Shown here: piece by piece, positions 1 through 12,527 of the stretch
How the letters are laid out: every line of letters begins with the position of its first letter
Numbering within the stretch: position 1 is the stretch's first letter
Notes under the pieces: model-generated
What the model saw: the letters and a program-made list of their open reading frames with translations, nothing else
The model's database searches: none
Told to the model about the DNA's origin: nothing
Translations under genes and position numbers: made by a program
Source of the DNA: Ziziphus jujuba
Taxonomy: Eukaryota > Streptophyta > Magnoliopsida > Rosales > Rhamnaceae
DNA length: 64,000 nucleotides
NCBI RefSeq assembly: GCF_031755915.1
Contig: NC_083379.1
Coordinates: forward strand, 16,167,501-16,231,500
Direction: 5' to 3'

Positions 1-1087
1 AAATTATAGCCTAGTTGATCTATAGTGAATTTAACTTGCAAAATGAAAATGACAATAAACGAGTATCCCTTAAATCCCAAAATTTTGGACACCAAGTAAT
101 ATATTATTATTTTATTAAGATCACCATCAACTTGTTTATTGAACAAGATAAAATTAGATTGAATTCTACTATTATATGTATAATCTAATTAAATTGAATA
201 AAATTTAAAATAGAATGATCAATCCAGTTTAGTCCAGTTTAATCACATCCAATAAAGGAACCATATATTAATGCAATATAATTTGAAATATAATTTAATA
301 AACAATGTGATAACCACAACATTAAAAAAATATTAAATAAATAAAAAATTGATATATTATATCAATCTTTATGGGTAGGAAACTTTTGATGGGCAAATGA
401 GCATGTACACTTTCAACCTTCGAAGCCTACATAGTATGTGTTGATCTTGACAAAATCAACGGTCACAGATTCTCAACCCCATATCGATTCGTTGTTAGCA
501 AAAGTGTCTGATTGCAACCCCAGACGGCGAAATCCACAATTAAACCACCACGGTCTCTGCTACACATTTTCCAAATTCCATGTGATATACCTAAAATGCC
601 CTCCTAATATTTTCAAATTTCCGCTTAATAGCCCATCTGCCCTCGTTTGCATCTGCGACTGACTACCGAGACCGCCATAGCCAGCAACAGCCGGGACTGC
701 CAGCGACCGTTGTAAGTAGCCAACCCTCAATCCGTCTTCGAATTGGAAGGTATTCATCGCCCTCTCCTCCTTTTTCTCTTCCAACTCACTCAAGGCTCTA
801 TCTTTGTATAGTAATTCGAATTTCGTTGCATTTTTGAATTGGGGATTATGGAAAATAGGGACAGGAACAATTTTTCGCATCGTGGTTTTTTCAATTCCTA
901 GAAATACCCATCAAGAGCGAGCCTAGATTCACTGAGTCTGTTATAACCCTTTTTTTTTTTTTTTTGCTATTATTTCTTTTCATTGTGAATGCCAGCATAA
1001 ATTCTGCGGAGAACGTTTTTGTGTTTCTATATGGATTATGAAGTGTTGAACAGTTGAAGACCGAGATAATTGTTGAAAAAAAAAAAA

Positions 1088-1118
<31 letters not shown>

Positions 1119-1612
1119 TGGTCTTCTTTGCAGCTTGTCCGTTGGTTGTCCAGGATGAATAAAGAGATCTAATTTAACTGCTTCTAGAATTTAGAATTTT
1201 TTTTTTTTTTTAATGACAATTATCTTTTTGGTATTAAAGGAAAGGAAAAATTCTGTTGTGTGCTCTTGGCAATTAGAATGTGATCTCCTTAATGATGCTA
1301 TAGGATTTTATGTACAATTTAAGAGTTAATAGGGTCACATTTATAGCCTCTTTTGAAATGATTGCTAATGTTAAGGACAACCATTTCTGAAGTAGCTGGA
1401 CAAGGTTGAAATTATAGGAAGAAGAGTCTGCTTCATTTTTCGAAAAGACTACCACTAACAAATAGAGAAAAGATAAATCTTTGAATGTGATCATTTAGGT
1501 AATTTAGTTACATATCTATTTTGTTTTTGACTTACTATGTTGTTAAGTCTGTTGGGCTTTTGTAACCTGTTTGCTTCCTTCAACACATTTCACTAGGGGA
1601 CAATCCTGCTAA
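1..1612. other. Upstream region and probable 5' UTR intron of MED21
   Basis: No protein gene is visible here. The first 600 bases are AT-rich. A possible non-coding first exon lies around 640-750 and ends in a plausible donor (AAG|GTATTC near 750). A good acceptor (CACTAG) ends at 1596, 16 bases before the MED21 start codon, so a 5' UTR intron of about 0.85 kb is likely. A GAA microsatellite (about 1089-1117) and T-runs (about 950-965, 1199-1212) lie inside that putative intron. Short ORFs on both strands have no recognisable domains. Confidence 0.5.
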
Positions 1613-3649
1613 ATGGACATAATATCCCAATTACAAGAACAAGTCAATACAATTGCTGCTCTTGCCTTCAATACATTTGGGACACTACAAAGGGATGCCC
1701 CTCCTGTCCGGCTCTCTCCAAATTACCCGGAGCCACCTGCGGTTCCCTCAGAAGATGCAGCAAAGTTTGCAGAACAGCCCAAGCTCATGAGTGCTGCTCT
1801 GGTGAAGGCTGCTAAGCAGGTGGGGAATACTACGCTGGTTGCTAAATTTGTAAAACTCTGGGTATTGTCATCCGATTCAATGAAGCTTCAGTGCCCATAT
1901 ACATAACAAGCGTTGCTTAAGCTATAAATTAATGCATCAGCTTTTCTGAGAATTTCCTTAAAACAAGAACGATGTTCTTGGTGTTTCTTCTTTAAGGACA
2001 AATTTTTGAAAGCTGGTTGGATCTTTACATGCATCATTTTAATTAGGTAGTGATTTATAGGACGTTCTTAAAAGTGTTGGTTTTATATTGTACAGTAACA
2101 TTATGTCATGTCAAAAGAATAATTATCATTAGTTAAATAATATAGTTTGCTGTAAAAACTTAGAATGATAGAAAATATATGGAAAAGTTTACTTGTAAGT
2201 TTCCCCAAAATACTATTGTAGCAATAACTGAGACGTGTTTTCATGCATGCAAGGGCTTGATCATGTTTGCAAACAAAATGTATAGGAACATCAGATAACT
2301 GTTTAGTTCTTTGTTAGCAAAGTATAACATATTATTTCATGGCTTTCTATCGGAATGGCTATGAGACATTTTGAGTTTCACATCTTTCTTTACCTCATGT
2401 TCTTTGCATCTGCATTGTAATAATGTCTGGATGATCACATATACTATTCTTGGGTAATTTTGTTAATGTATTACTACTTGTTTCTTGCTCAGTTTGATGC
2501 ATTAGTAGCAGCACTTCCATTATCTGATGGAGGTGAAGAAGCACAGCTGAAAAGGATTGCGGAATTGCAGGTATGAAGTCTAACTGATTGTTCCCCATCC
2601 CAGATTTTAGGTCTTTCATTTGTTTTTCACGTTATAATTGTAGACATGAGATTTCATGTTCTCTCATAAATTTTTTTCACTAATTTATTTCTTTTGAAAC
2701 TATTTAGGCTGAAAATGATTCTGTGGGCCAAGAACTTCAGAGGCAACTTGAAGCTGCAGGTTTTTTTTTTCTCTTCCACCTTTGCTAATTCCATCATATT
2801 CATATTCATAATATGGCAGAAAATATACAATGATGTGTTCTTAATTTAATGCTTCATAATGATGTAACGTTATTTGCTATTTGACAATTCAATGATGATG
2901 TTGCTTATAATAGATAAAAAATTAGTTGTTGCTTTAAGATGCAACCATAAGTATAGTTGTGATATTTGTGAATATACCTTATATATAATAGGGCATGGAA
3001 ATAGTGTTGAAAATTTTAACAAATATATGAAAAATTAATCTATGCCACCACTAAAGTAAATTTCTGGATTCACCATTGCTGTGCAAGACACTGGCAGGCA
3101 CAAGCCTATGCAAAAAAGAAAAACACCATAGAAAAACTACTGATCAGAATACAGCAGGAACATTCATCTACCCCAAAGAAGCCTGTTGCTAGTAGAAATT
3201 TTTAACATTAGTCAACATTGTCATCCTTGTGCACTTGCTTCTGTTTGATTTTTAGTTAGAATGCAGTTTGGCATTGCTTTGCACCCATTTGTCGTAGATT
3301 AAAAGATCCATGAAGAGCTTGAGTATGATAGGAAGAAAGCTTTATCCTTTAAAAACTGAGTTATAAGCCATTGCAATTTAAGATGCCAGTCATCTTGTGG
3401 CTGTTTATAAATCTTTATGCAGAATTGGTAATTTGGCAATTTGCCAAGTTCACACATAATTTTTATGAGTTCTTTTCCTTTGCTGTTTATTCTTTTCAAG
3501 ATTTTTTTTAATGAAATATGGTATAAGCTCCTAATGTGGAGACTAACAATCTCAATCATTTGGTGAAATCAGAGAAGGAATTGAGACAGGTCCAGGAATT
3601 GTTCAGCCAAGCAGCAGATAATTGCCTCAACTTGAAGAAACCAGACTGA
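1613..3649 (+). CDS. MED21: Mediator of RNA polymerase II transcription subunit 21
   Basis: Four coding exons: 1613-1819, 2493-2570, 2708-2759 and 3573-3649. They sum to 414 nt and encode 137 residues, close to the usual plant MED21 length. The start is the ATG opening MDIISQLQEQVN, the conserved MED21 N-terminus. The protein is a short helical polypeptide. Residues about 1-30 form the N-terminal helix and the C-terminal half is a heptad-like coiled coil rich in Glu, Gln and Leu (exons 3-4, ending NCLNLKKPD). MED21 pairs with MED7 in the Mediator middle module in the nucleus and links regulators to RNA polymerase II. All introns are GT-AG. The gene converges on the RBP45-type gene with about 1.4 kb between stop codons. 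The exon structure is inferred; the family assignment is secure. Confidence 0.93.
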
Positions 3650-4213
3650 AGACAATATGGCAGCGGCTCATCTTTTGCATTTCCATGTAATTTGATTAAT
3701 TGTTCTCTGAGAATATACCAGCTGTAATTTCTTTTCCTAATTCAATCATATTTCATGAATTTAATCCTAGGGGAACAGACACTAACCATGGAGTTGCCTT
3801 TCGTCTTTTCAGCAAAAGAGTCATTGTTTGGTCTAGTTTTGCCACGAGGCCGCTTGAAAATCATTAGCTTGAATAATCGCTCTCTTCTGCTTTTTAGTCT
3901 GAAAAAAGATGTAAATGATGCGGATACGTACCTTTGTATTTTTTAATTGTTATGATTAACCCAAAATACGTTGCTTTTATATTCTCCAAAAAAAATAAAT
4001 AAATAAAGGAAAAAATACATTTATTAGGGAACATGATTTCTTTCAATAAGTTCTAACGAGATAATGAACAATTTGAAGGTAAGATAATACACGAGATAAA
4101 TCATCATTCCTAGTCTCTCAACCAAATTTTGAAAATCAAAGAACTTTGCTTGTAATATTATATTTTCTGGTCAAATTATTTTTATCTTGAATGAAATAAT
4201 AAAACATGGACAC

Positions 4214-4290
4214 TGAGACTGATGTTAATGCAACAGCACTGAACCAGCTTTCCCTATTGACAGTGCATTTGGCAGCTGATATCAGTCTCA
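4214..4290. other. Imperfect RNA-like foldback, possible miRNA precursor
   Basis: The left arm is 4214-4241, the loop about 4242-4260 and the right arm 4261-4290. The outer 10 bases (TGAGACTGAT) and inner 6 bases (GCACTG) pair perfectly. The middle pairs with small bulges and G-U wobbles. A further CATG pairing lies just outside the stem. I do not recognise a known miRNA family in either arm. It could equally be a decayed inverted-repeat element. No expression evidence is available. Confidence 0.3.
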
Positions 4291-4730
4291 TTCATGCAAA
4301 ATACCATATATTTGAAGAAATTTACCACCGTAGGTAAAAGAAGAGCAGCGGGAGTCCTCAAATTGAATTCCAGGTTGGGCTTTACTTGATGATTTATATC
4401 ACCCAAAATGAGATAAAAATCCCATAAAGCCTCACGTTAACATTATGACCAATCAGGTACACCCAGTGTGGATGTGGTTTGTTTATGTGGTTATTGATTA
4501 GCAGTTTATCCAACTGGCTTCTCGATCAACTTTTCTAACCAGAAAAGTGGCCAGCCAGGATTGTTCTGGTAACTTTATTTTATTGAGATGTGAAGCTGGT
4601 TCCGACAACCAAGGAAACAAAATAATTAATAAATAAAATAATAATAGGGACCTCCAAAACGCAGATAACTAATTCATATATAACTTTGTTCAACCTGCTT
4701 TTCTTCCTACCAGCTTCTCGTGGGACGCCA

Positions 4731-4902
4731 TGTCCATTTGCTTAGTTCAGTTTATGCAGCAATACTATATGAAAACCTTAAACCTCAGAGAAATTACAAG
4801 CATCCAATTCAAATAGTGTCCATTTGCTTAATTCAGTTTACGCAGCAATACTATATGAAAGCCTTAAACCTCTGAGATATTGCAAGCATCCATATTCAAA
4901 AA
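4731..4902. repeat. Two-copy 86-bp tandem duplication
   Basis: Units 4731-4816 and 4817-4902 both begin TGTCCATTTGCTTA and stay alignable over their length with about ten substitutions and small changes. They lie in the 3' flank of the RBP45-type gene. Confidence 0.85.
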
Positions 4903-5083
4903 GTAATGCATAAATAAAATAAGGCAAATTAAAATACCAGTCAACTCTCAAATCTGTTTTTAAAAATACAAAACCACAGCCTACAATGAATATCCCAAAA
5001 CCATAGGAATATATCAAGTACATTCAAATTATTATATATTCCATAGCAATAGGCTCTCACAAAGCTAACACTTCCCAAAGACC

Positions 5084-8000
5084 TCAACTATATCCCATTT
5101 GCTGCTGCTGTTGTGGCTGCTGCTGGTAATTTCCGTACCCAGGATATCCACCATAGTACATATTAGGATCTTGGGAAACCGGGGCATATCCATAGTTTTC
5201 ATGTCCAGGTGCATATCCATAGTAACCACCAGCATTCCACTGGTTGGGATCTGCTTGTGGCTGAACAAAAAGGGACATACATCAGTCAAGTTCAAAAGCA
5301 TCACCATAATTCCTCGTGCTATTGAAATTAATTTGAAGCATAGTTAGTACCTGTTTATTTGAAGGGCTGCGGCCCCAAGAAAGTCGAATATTTTGGCCTC
5401 CCAATTGGGTTCCATTTAATATCCGTAAAGCTTCTTCCGCACAGCTTCTGATGATCATAACCACCGGCAAAAACAAAAAAGTAAATATGCTGACACATTT
5501 AATATAGAGATGCCACTAAAGAGAAGATGGCAGATTTGCATACCTGTCAGCAAACTGAACAAACCCACATCTCTTGCCAGCTGGTATCTTCACATGCACT
5601 AATTCACCATATTGAGAGAAAACTTGCCTCAAGTGGTCATCCGTCACATTAGAATCCAAATTTCCAACAAATATCTGCAATGAAAGTTGTTAGATCATGA
5701 ACATGTTCAAGTTACTTTTAAACTGAAAACATAAAAAATACCCACAGTTGTATTATTTGGATCGCTCTCATTTTGAGCCCCTTGTGTGTTCTGGTATGAA
5801 GCTGCATATGCAAAAGAAAGTTCAAAGAAAGGATGGGTACAGCTGTATAACATAATAACATAACATTGTGAAGCAATTAAGCCCCTAATGTGATTCCTTT
5901 GAAACATGAAAACGAGTAAAGAAACTAAGCTGTCCAAATTTGCCCCTTAAGTTTAAAAATTTACAATGTTTTTGGTGAAACCAACCAAGCAGCCTTCATC
6001 ACCTAAATTTTATGTAAAAATGCATCTTTAACAGCTGCAAAGTTGCAATGAGAATTCATAGTATTCTTTAATCAAATATCAAGTCTAACTAATGCTTTAC
6101 AAAATGATGAGAAACATAAAAATGGTCAACAATCAAATAATAAATGGAAGTACAACAATAATCAAACAATTGTAGTCAGGTCAAGTTTCAATACTTGCAA
6201 GAAGACAGAAACGACATCACCAAGCAATTGAAACACGTAGCTACATAATGTCAGAATACGCAAGAGAAATAAGTATTTCTTTCAGTAGAAGCCAAGCATA
6301 ATCGCTCATAATACAAACTGAGGCTGTTTATAACAAATAATATTGTATTAACCCTAACACCTAATCATTCACAATCCAAAGTAAGACTGTGAAGTAACTA
6401 TAAACTAAAAGGAAATGGAAAGAAATATCTCATGACAATAGTCTGATTTTTGAATACTTGAGATAGACCACCAGAGAAGACAATAAAAAATCTGATGCTT
6501 ATATTTATTCTGGCATTTCAACATATGGGTATAGCCACAGTAAAAAAGTGAAAAATGAAAACAGCTATATAAATAAAATAAATAAATAAATGGGCAGGAA
6601 AAAGAGCCGCAGAGCCTAAAGATATATATATAGAGAGAGAAGTAACGGGCAACAATAAAAATGATAACCAGCCTGCTAGATGCAGTTTCTGGCAATTCCG
6701 ATGAGTTGCCACCTACAATCCTCGGATAATCATTTCTGATGGACTGAAATCTAAAAAGATGGTCAGAATTACACATTACAGAGCCCCAGGGGACCAAAGA
6801 CAACTAATATGTAAAACGAACATGGGAACAATGCATCAGGAATTTTAAGTAGTTTTTGAAAATTACTTAAAGAAAGACAAAAGAGACAAGTTTTTTTATT
6901 ATTCTGGACCATAAACTTTTAGCAACTAGAACTGGAACGAAATGTAACTTTACTGAAACCTCAACAAACGAGAGGGATAAAAAAAAAAATAAATAAATGA
7001 TGCAGCATAACAAATGCCACATATGAATTAAGGGCAAGACATACATAAATGCAAAACTGACCTAGGCGAGCCACCCCCTAAATGGATTATCATTTCAGCT
7101 GAAATCAGTAGCAGATTAGCAGGCCCCTAGATGACAGAGCCTCTTGACACCCTGCTTTGAGACAACATGAGTTTTATAAGTTTCCAAAATTTTAATTTAC
7201 CCTGCCCAATTTTTTTAAGGAAATTATAGGAAGTAAATGACAAAGGAAATTGCTTCTCATCTTCAAGACCATAACCGAAACGAATAAACTTCAAATAATG
7301 TTCAGCGCACTACTGAACACCAAATAAGAACTGGAAACTGAACCAAACCATGTCAAATGTGGAAGATTAAAAAAAACTAATACACATTAAGAAAGAGAGA
7401 TTAGGGACATTAGCTTAAACTAACTGCGCCATTCAAGAAATTATTATTTAGTCTCGCAATGCACCAACTAAAAACAATAGAACACAAATTACACATATAT
7501 ATTGCATACACCATTAAAAGACATACCTTTTGAATATTGCTGCTGACCACCAACAGCATTCTTGTTCGCAGCTGGCCCAATTCTCATAGGTCTTGTTGAA
7601 CAAAGGACTCCATTCATCTCAGTCATGGCACGAAGTTGTTCAGTCTCATCTCCAAACCTAACAAACCCATAACCCTTTGTACGCCCAGTAAGCCTGTCAA
7701 TCACAACCTTCGCACCCTTAACTGAAGAAAAGCGTGCCCTAAAAGTTTCTTGTAGCATGTAATCTGTAACATCAGAAGCTAAATCTCCCACAAATATTGT
7801 ATAATCAGGAGAATCATCAGAACGCTTCTCTCCTGCAGATGCCCAGTTCAATCTGAAATTCTGAGCACCATTTGGCATAGGAGTACCATTATATGTTTGA
7901 AGTACTCTTTCTGCAGCGGCACGACTAACAAATTCTATAAAGCCATAACCATCTGATTGACCAGTTTGCTTATTCCTGATGACCTTTGCAGAAACAACCT

Positions 8001-8284
8001 GAGAGCAATAACACAATCAACAATTATCAAACAAAACCATTAAGCATGACCAACCAACTAGTTTATTTTCGTTGGCACAATATGCTTGTACTCCTACAAC
8101 TACTGTCTGAATCTTATGGCAGAACATGCTTGTATTCCTACACAAAGGAAAATCTTATAGTACCAAATGGTGACCACACAATTTTTAAATTTTAATTCGT
8201 AATAACTGCGACATAAATCAAGTAAACATGACAGCAAAAGTATGATCATTAAAAAAAAAATAATAAAAAATAAAAAATAAAAAA

Positions 8285-8315
<31 letters not shown>

Positions 8316-8745
8316 GAAATAAAAAAAAAATGGCCAGAATTTCAAAACAAATCGAAACAGTGGAAACAAATAGTAACGCAACACCACAGATCTAAAGAAT
8401 CCCAAAACAAAAGAAGCGGTTATCAATCCGCTATACCTCGCCGGTGTGAGCGAAGCAACTACAGAGATAGTTCTCCTCCATCCAGTACTGCAAGTCGCCG
8501 ATCCAGAGCGTCCGGACCTCCTCGGAGCCAGATGTCTGCGTGGGCTGAGCCTGCTGGATTTGCTGAGAAGACTGCGGCGGAGGCGGTGCCATCTGGGGCT
8601 GTGGGGGCCACATGGGCGGCGCCTGGGCAGCCTGAGGCGGCGGCGGTTGCATCATCATGTAAGGCTGTTGGGGTGGTTGCTGAGGATATTGCTGGGCCTG
8701 CTGGCCCATTCCTTGCGGAGCCATACCTACTCCAGGTTGCATCAT
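5084..8745 (-). CDS. RBP45: RBP45/RBP47-type polyadenylate-binding protein with three RRMs
   Basis: Six exons read on the minus strand: 8745-8437, 7998-7527, 5801-5746, 5674-5544, 5447-5351 and 5260-5084. They total 1242 nt and 413 residues. Residues 1-75 are rich in Gln, Pro and Met. RRM1 spans about 78-155 (RNP2 LWIGDL, RNP1 DGYGFIEF), RRM2 about 169-245 (IFVGDL, KGYGFVRF) and RRM3 about 280-352 (IFVGNL, RCGFVQF). A Gly/Tyr/Gln-rich tail ends in QQQQQMGYS. This is the layout of the plant nuclear poly(U)/poly(A)-binding RBP45 group. These proteins shuttle in the nucleus and join stress granules. The exon 3 donor has two GT choices; 5746 keeps the frame and restores TTIFVG. It is likely closest to RBP45A/B/C; the exact paralogue is uncertain. 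Introns carry CAA and A-rich low-complexity tracts. Confidence 0.94.
8286..8315. repeat. (CAA)n microsatellite
   Basis: About ten CAA units lie in intron 1 of the RBP45-type gene, preceded by A-rich sequence. On the minus strand this gives a run of TTG. Confidence 0.9.
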
Positions 8746-8837
8746 CCTGTATGTCTAGGTTTTTAGAGAGAGAAAGGGAAGGGACCGGGGGTGGGTACTT
8801 TTTTTTTTTAGAGAGAGAGAAGAAGAAGACGATAGAG

Positions 8838-8852
8838 AAACCCTAACCCTAA
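8838..8852 (-). promoter_or_regulatory. Double telo-box in the 5' leader/promoter of the RBP45-type gene
   Basis: AAACCCTAACCCTAA is read on the plus strand about 95 bases upstream of the ATG. Plant telo-boxes (AAACCCTA) are common in promoters of translation and RNA-binding genes and are bound by Myb-like and PURα-type factors. The function here is inferred from motif and position only. Confidence 0.5.
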
Positions 8853-8855
8853 CAC

Positions 8856-10634
8856 AGAAAGGTCCCCAAGGGAGTTAAAATTGGGGAAGGGAGGGGGTGT
8901 ATATGCGTATGATTGCGAGGAAAAAATAGATTGGGATTTGGATTTCAAAATCCGACCACGTAATCTGTACGCGTGGCAAGTTTATATTAGGTTTTTCGAG
9001 ATGGTGTGCAAACTTTTCTCCCCTTATACGAGTTAATTGATGACCGCTTGATCTATTGACTAAACGCCTAATAAAATTGATTGAACGGGGTATTCAATCA
9101 CGATTAACATTGACTGTTCAATCTAAACTTTTTAAGTTAGATATTTCATCTGGATTTTAAAAGATACAAGTCATAAAATATATATACATATAACAATTCT
9201 GAAATATTTAACACCTTCTAAAATATATAAAACTTTGGAAGTATTTAATATATTAATGATTTTTGTAGCCTTTTTATATATTTTTAAATTTAATAAACTT
9301 AAATTTATTGAATTCATAAGAAATATTAAGAAAATATATGAAAAAAAATGTTTCTTCATTATTTATAAGAATTGCAATATTTTTTTTACAACTTCCCATT
9401 TATAAGCATCGGATCGGATGGGGCCAAGCATTGAAGCTATGGACCATGTTTGTATTTTTATTTTTTATTTTTATGTTATGTATTCAAAAAATAATATTGA
9501 TTATCATTGATAATTATTATCATTAGAATCTAAATCTACGTTTACATATTATTTATTAACTAAATCATACTAAAAATTTCCGTTTTACATGTACAAATTT
9601 AATTTTTAAAAAATTAAAATTGATTTGAATATAACAAATTATAATGATAAATAATAATACTTTATTTATTTTTTACTTAATCTTAAAAATAAAATGTTTC
9701 AAGATATTTTAATACTAAAAAAATCATAAAAATAATTATGAATTTACTCTGTTAATTTTTTATGATAAAGTCCATATTTAATGATAGCCTATTAAATTCT
9801 TTTAAAATGGAAAAGTTATAAACGTCTACTAGATCAAAAAAAAAAAAAAAAGTTATAAACGTCTACAAATAAATTTTCATCCTACAAAATCTATAAAAAT
9901 CTGAAAATCATTTCAAAAAGTTACACCCCAAAGTTGGGCCTGCCTACTGCTTTTACCGGTTCGTCTTTCCGGCCCTTTCAGGGGGTTTTTGTTTTTTTTT
10001 TAAATAATTTTTTTAATTTTTACTGTGGAAGCAGTTTCACTTTCACTATGTTTGTTTTTCAGTTGGACAGTAGACAGAGTTTCCATTCTATGACCGACCG
10101 TGTTCCGGATCTGACTCGCTCTTCAACTCAATCGCTGGGTTAGTTCTCACCCTTTTCTATCTGAAAATTTAAAGGAGACAACTTTGAATTCTCAATTCAG
10201 CCTAGTCAAGTTTGTATGCAATTGTTTATCAAGTTTTACGCTTTTCATTGTGATTCCCATTGTTTAAATTCAGCTTCTTCTTCCTAGTCTTTTTTGTCTT
10301 TTTTTGTTTTCTATTCAATTCAGCGTTTCTTATAGTTGAAATTCACATTCCCAATATTATATTTTAGATATTGTATCCTTTTTTGGAATTTGGAAGTACC
10401 ATTTTCCTGTTCCTTGCATTGTGCATGAACGTTTAGTTCTGCGTTTCGGCTCCGGAACTCAGAAGCAATATAGAGTGAATGAATAAATTCGGTAGTTCTT
10501 TTTCATCCAGCCAGACTTTATTCATTGTAAGATCAAGCTTATAGGATTTGGGTCGTTTGCAAAAGTTAGTGATCTTTTATTGCCCATCTGGGTTCATTGA
10601 AGAGAATAATTCAGATCAGATACTGTAAGTAAAT
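8856..10634. other. Divergent intergenic region, RBP45-type gene to MYND gene
   Basis: No supported gene. From about 9040 to 9900 it is very AT-rich. It includes a direct repeat of 17 bases (AAGTTATAAACGTCTAC at 9812-9828 and 9851-9867). From about 9930 composition rises toward the MYND gene. A plausible 5' UTR exon ends near 10138 (CTGG|GTTAGT). A plausible acceptor ends at 10614 (TTCAG), so a leader intron is likely. Confidence 0.5.
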
Positions 10635-12527
10635 ATGGATTTTCATTTGAAAAACCTGTTTGATAGATTCCATGAACAATTTGGGTCTGGTCCTGGACTT
10701 GGTCCTGGATCCGGGACATGCCTTATGAAGGTAGAAGGCATTCCTCCTAACTTTATTAAGTCTATGTTTAAAGCTTCAGCTGCTTTATATAGGACTGATC
10801 CATGGAAACGATTACGACCTGGACATCTTTTTGGTATTCGGGTCGGGAAGGATTCAGATTGGATGGGCAAGAAACAGCCTTTCCCATGCGTCCAATTCAT
10901 TGGAGGGGATGGTGGGGATCTTGGTTTTAACATGTTTCGGTCTGAAAATGATGCTAAGAGAATGACCGGGTCGAGAGAGACAATTCGAGTTCCAAATGTG
11001 GAGCTTCTAAGGGTTACTTATGAACCCGAGTCATTGATGTTCCTCTCAAATAAAAAAATGATCAAATCCTTGTCTCTGGAAGCATCAGGGACAGATCATT
11101 TTCCCGTTATCGATGTTGCCCGTTGCACATCATCTGGAAGCCTTCAGTTTAGGAATCCAACCCTTGAAGAGCTTAGGTTTGTGTATGCCTTTATGAAAGC
11201 CATAGCCCTGGTGCACCCACTTCTTCAAGTAGACAAAGAGGGTGGTCCAAAGTGGTCAAGGTTGGTGTACTTTGATCCATTCATTGAGACAGTTGATATT
11301 CAATGGCCCCCAGAAATGGCCAGAGGTAATGATCTTGTTGCAGTGACAGTGTCACACCCACCTGGTCAGGCATACGAAGAAAAGGCTAGTTCAACACCTG
11401 GCTCAACTCCAACCAAATTTGTAGAACTCCCTAAGGAGGAGACTTTTGCTGATATATACTCAAATGGCAGCTTGCGGCAGTGTGCAGTGTGTGAGAAAGA
11501 AGTTCAAAGTGAACAGGCTCTCTGTTGTGGACGGTGTCGAGCAGTGGTATACTGTAATTCTGTCTGCCAGAAGCAGCATTGGAAAGAAACACATAAAAGC
11601 ATGTGTGGTCTTTACAAAGCTATGATGGAAAGGGAAGAAGAACTGGCAATGAAAATCTTCATGTTTCCCTGTACTGCTGACCAGCATTGTAAATGGCTTG
11701 AAGCATTGGGCATTCATCAAAAGGGCATGTGGAGAAGGAAATGCAGTTGCTATTCTCACTGCCCTTTTGGTCTTCTTCCTGTTAAAGGTGGATTGTGGGA
11801 CTCTTGGGGTGGACTTGATGATGAAGAATATCCTCGTGACTCACCTTTTCACCATCATTTGATGGATGGTATGTCAAGCCCAATCCTTCTCTCTTGTTGG
11901 TCAGAGTACTATAATCTTCGGTCACTGCCATTATCAAGCCCCGTTGCTGATATTCTTTCGCACCCATTGACAGTATATTACATACTAACAGCTCTCAGCA
12001 TCAGTTCAAAGAACCTTGTACTCAAAGGGAAGGAAGTGATTGTTCACTACCTGGGGCCAGAAGGGGAGTTGGATTGGATGCCAGCATTTGCAGAGGTTGG
12101 ACATTTGCTAAATGGTTTGGGTAATATACAAATAATAATGGTGGGACCTGAAGTTCCAACAAATTTGTCAGGGACAACTTCAGGAATAGGCAGCAGAGTA
12201 AGGGTGAATCTTGTAAGAGGTGTTTATCAGGAGGAAGCCACATACTTGCCTTCACCACATCTGATAGTTGCACTAAATTGCGGTTTGGATAGCCATGCAA
12301 GCTGGGGTGGAGCTCTTAATTTGATAAAGTCTATGGGAATTCCAGCCTTCTTCACAGATCAAGCGGAAATCTCGTGTGCAAATGCTAAGCAGGTCCTTCG
12401 GAGTTCTGGACTGCATATTACACATCCTGTAACACCAAATCCATTCCGCTCACCAGTGAAAAATCATGGACTATCCAACAATCTTCCTGCATATAGCAAT
12501 GGTTTTGTACTTGGGGTAAATACATGA
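10635..12527 (+). CDS. MYND-type zinc-finger protein with MSS51-like C-terminal region
   Basis: An intronless coding sequence of 630 residues. The first ATG of the open frame is used. The MYND finger lies at residues 283-324. Its metal ligands are visible as CAVCEKEV, then CCGRC, then VYCNSVCQKQHW, then HKSMC. MYND fingers bind two zinc ions and short proline-rich partner peptides. The C-terminal 230 residues (HPLTVYYILTAL, KEVIVHYLGPEGEL, LIVALNCGL) resemble the C-terminal domain of yeast mitochondrial splicing suppressor 51 and its plant relatives. The N-terminal 280 residues are plant-specific and have no domain I can name. No SET domain is present, so it is not a SMYD methyltransferase. 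The molecular role is unknown; plant relatives are annotated only as zinc finger MYND proteins. Confidence 0.9.
   Translation: MDFHLKNLFDRFHEQFGSGPGLGPGSGTCLMKVEGIPPNFIKSMFKASAALYRTDPWKRLRPGHLFGIRVGKDSDWMGKKQPFPCVQFIGGDGGDLGFNMFRSENDAKRMTGSRETIRVPNVELLRVTYEPESLMFLSNKKMIKSLSLEASGTDHFPVIDVARCTSSGSLQFRNPTLEELRFVYAFMKAIALVHPLLQVDKEGGPKWSRLVYFDPFIETVDIQWPPEMARGNDLVAVTVSHPPGQAYEEKASSTPGSTPTKFVELPKEETFADIYSNGSLRQCAVCEKEVQSEQALCCGRCRAVVYCNSVCQKQHWKETHKSMCGLYKAMMEREEELAMKIFMFPCTADQHCKWLEALGIHQKGMWRRKCSCYSHCPFGLLPVKGGLWDSWGGLDDEEYPRDSPFHHHLMDGMSSPILLSCWSEYYNLRSLPLSSPVADILSHPLTVYYILTALSISSKNLVLKGKEVIVHYLGPEGELDWMPAFAEVGHLLNGLGNIQIIMVGPEVPTNLSGTTSGIGSRVRVNLVRGVYQEEATYLPSPHLIVALNCGLDSHASWGGALNLIKSMGIPAFFTDQAEISCANAKQVLRSSGLHITHPVTPNPFRSPVKNHGLSNNLPAYSNGFVLGVNT

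Larger units (their letters stand above)
3650..5083. other. Convergent intergenic region between MED21 and the RBP45-type gene
   Basis: This holds the 3' flanks of both neighbours and no supported gene. It contains a 28-30 bp imperfect foldback (4214-4290) and an 86-bp two-copy tandem duplication (4731-4902). The bases immediately above 3650 and below 5084 should be the two 3' UTRs. Confidence 0.6.

Noticed and set aside
560..880. Minus-strand ORF of 106 codons upstream of MED21
   Set aside because: No recognisable domain; it overlaps the probable MED21 leader exon on the other strand.
5742..5745. Alternative donor TGTGG|GTATTT for RBP45 exon 3
   Set aside because: It would add 4 bases and break the frame into RRM3; ACT|GTGGGT restores TTIFVG.
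6405..6803. Minus-strand ORF of 132 codons in RBP45 intron 2
   Set aside because: Hydrophobic low-complexity frame in AT-rich intron sequence; no domain, and it is not needed for the RBP45 frame.
8446..8766. Plus-strand ORFs of about 105 codons opposite RBP45 exon 1
   Set aside because: They are antisense shadows of the Pro/Gln-rich N-terminus; composition is Arg/Leu or Ala-rich and no domain is seen.
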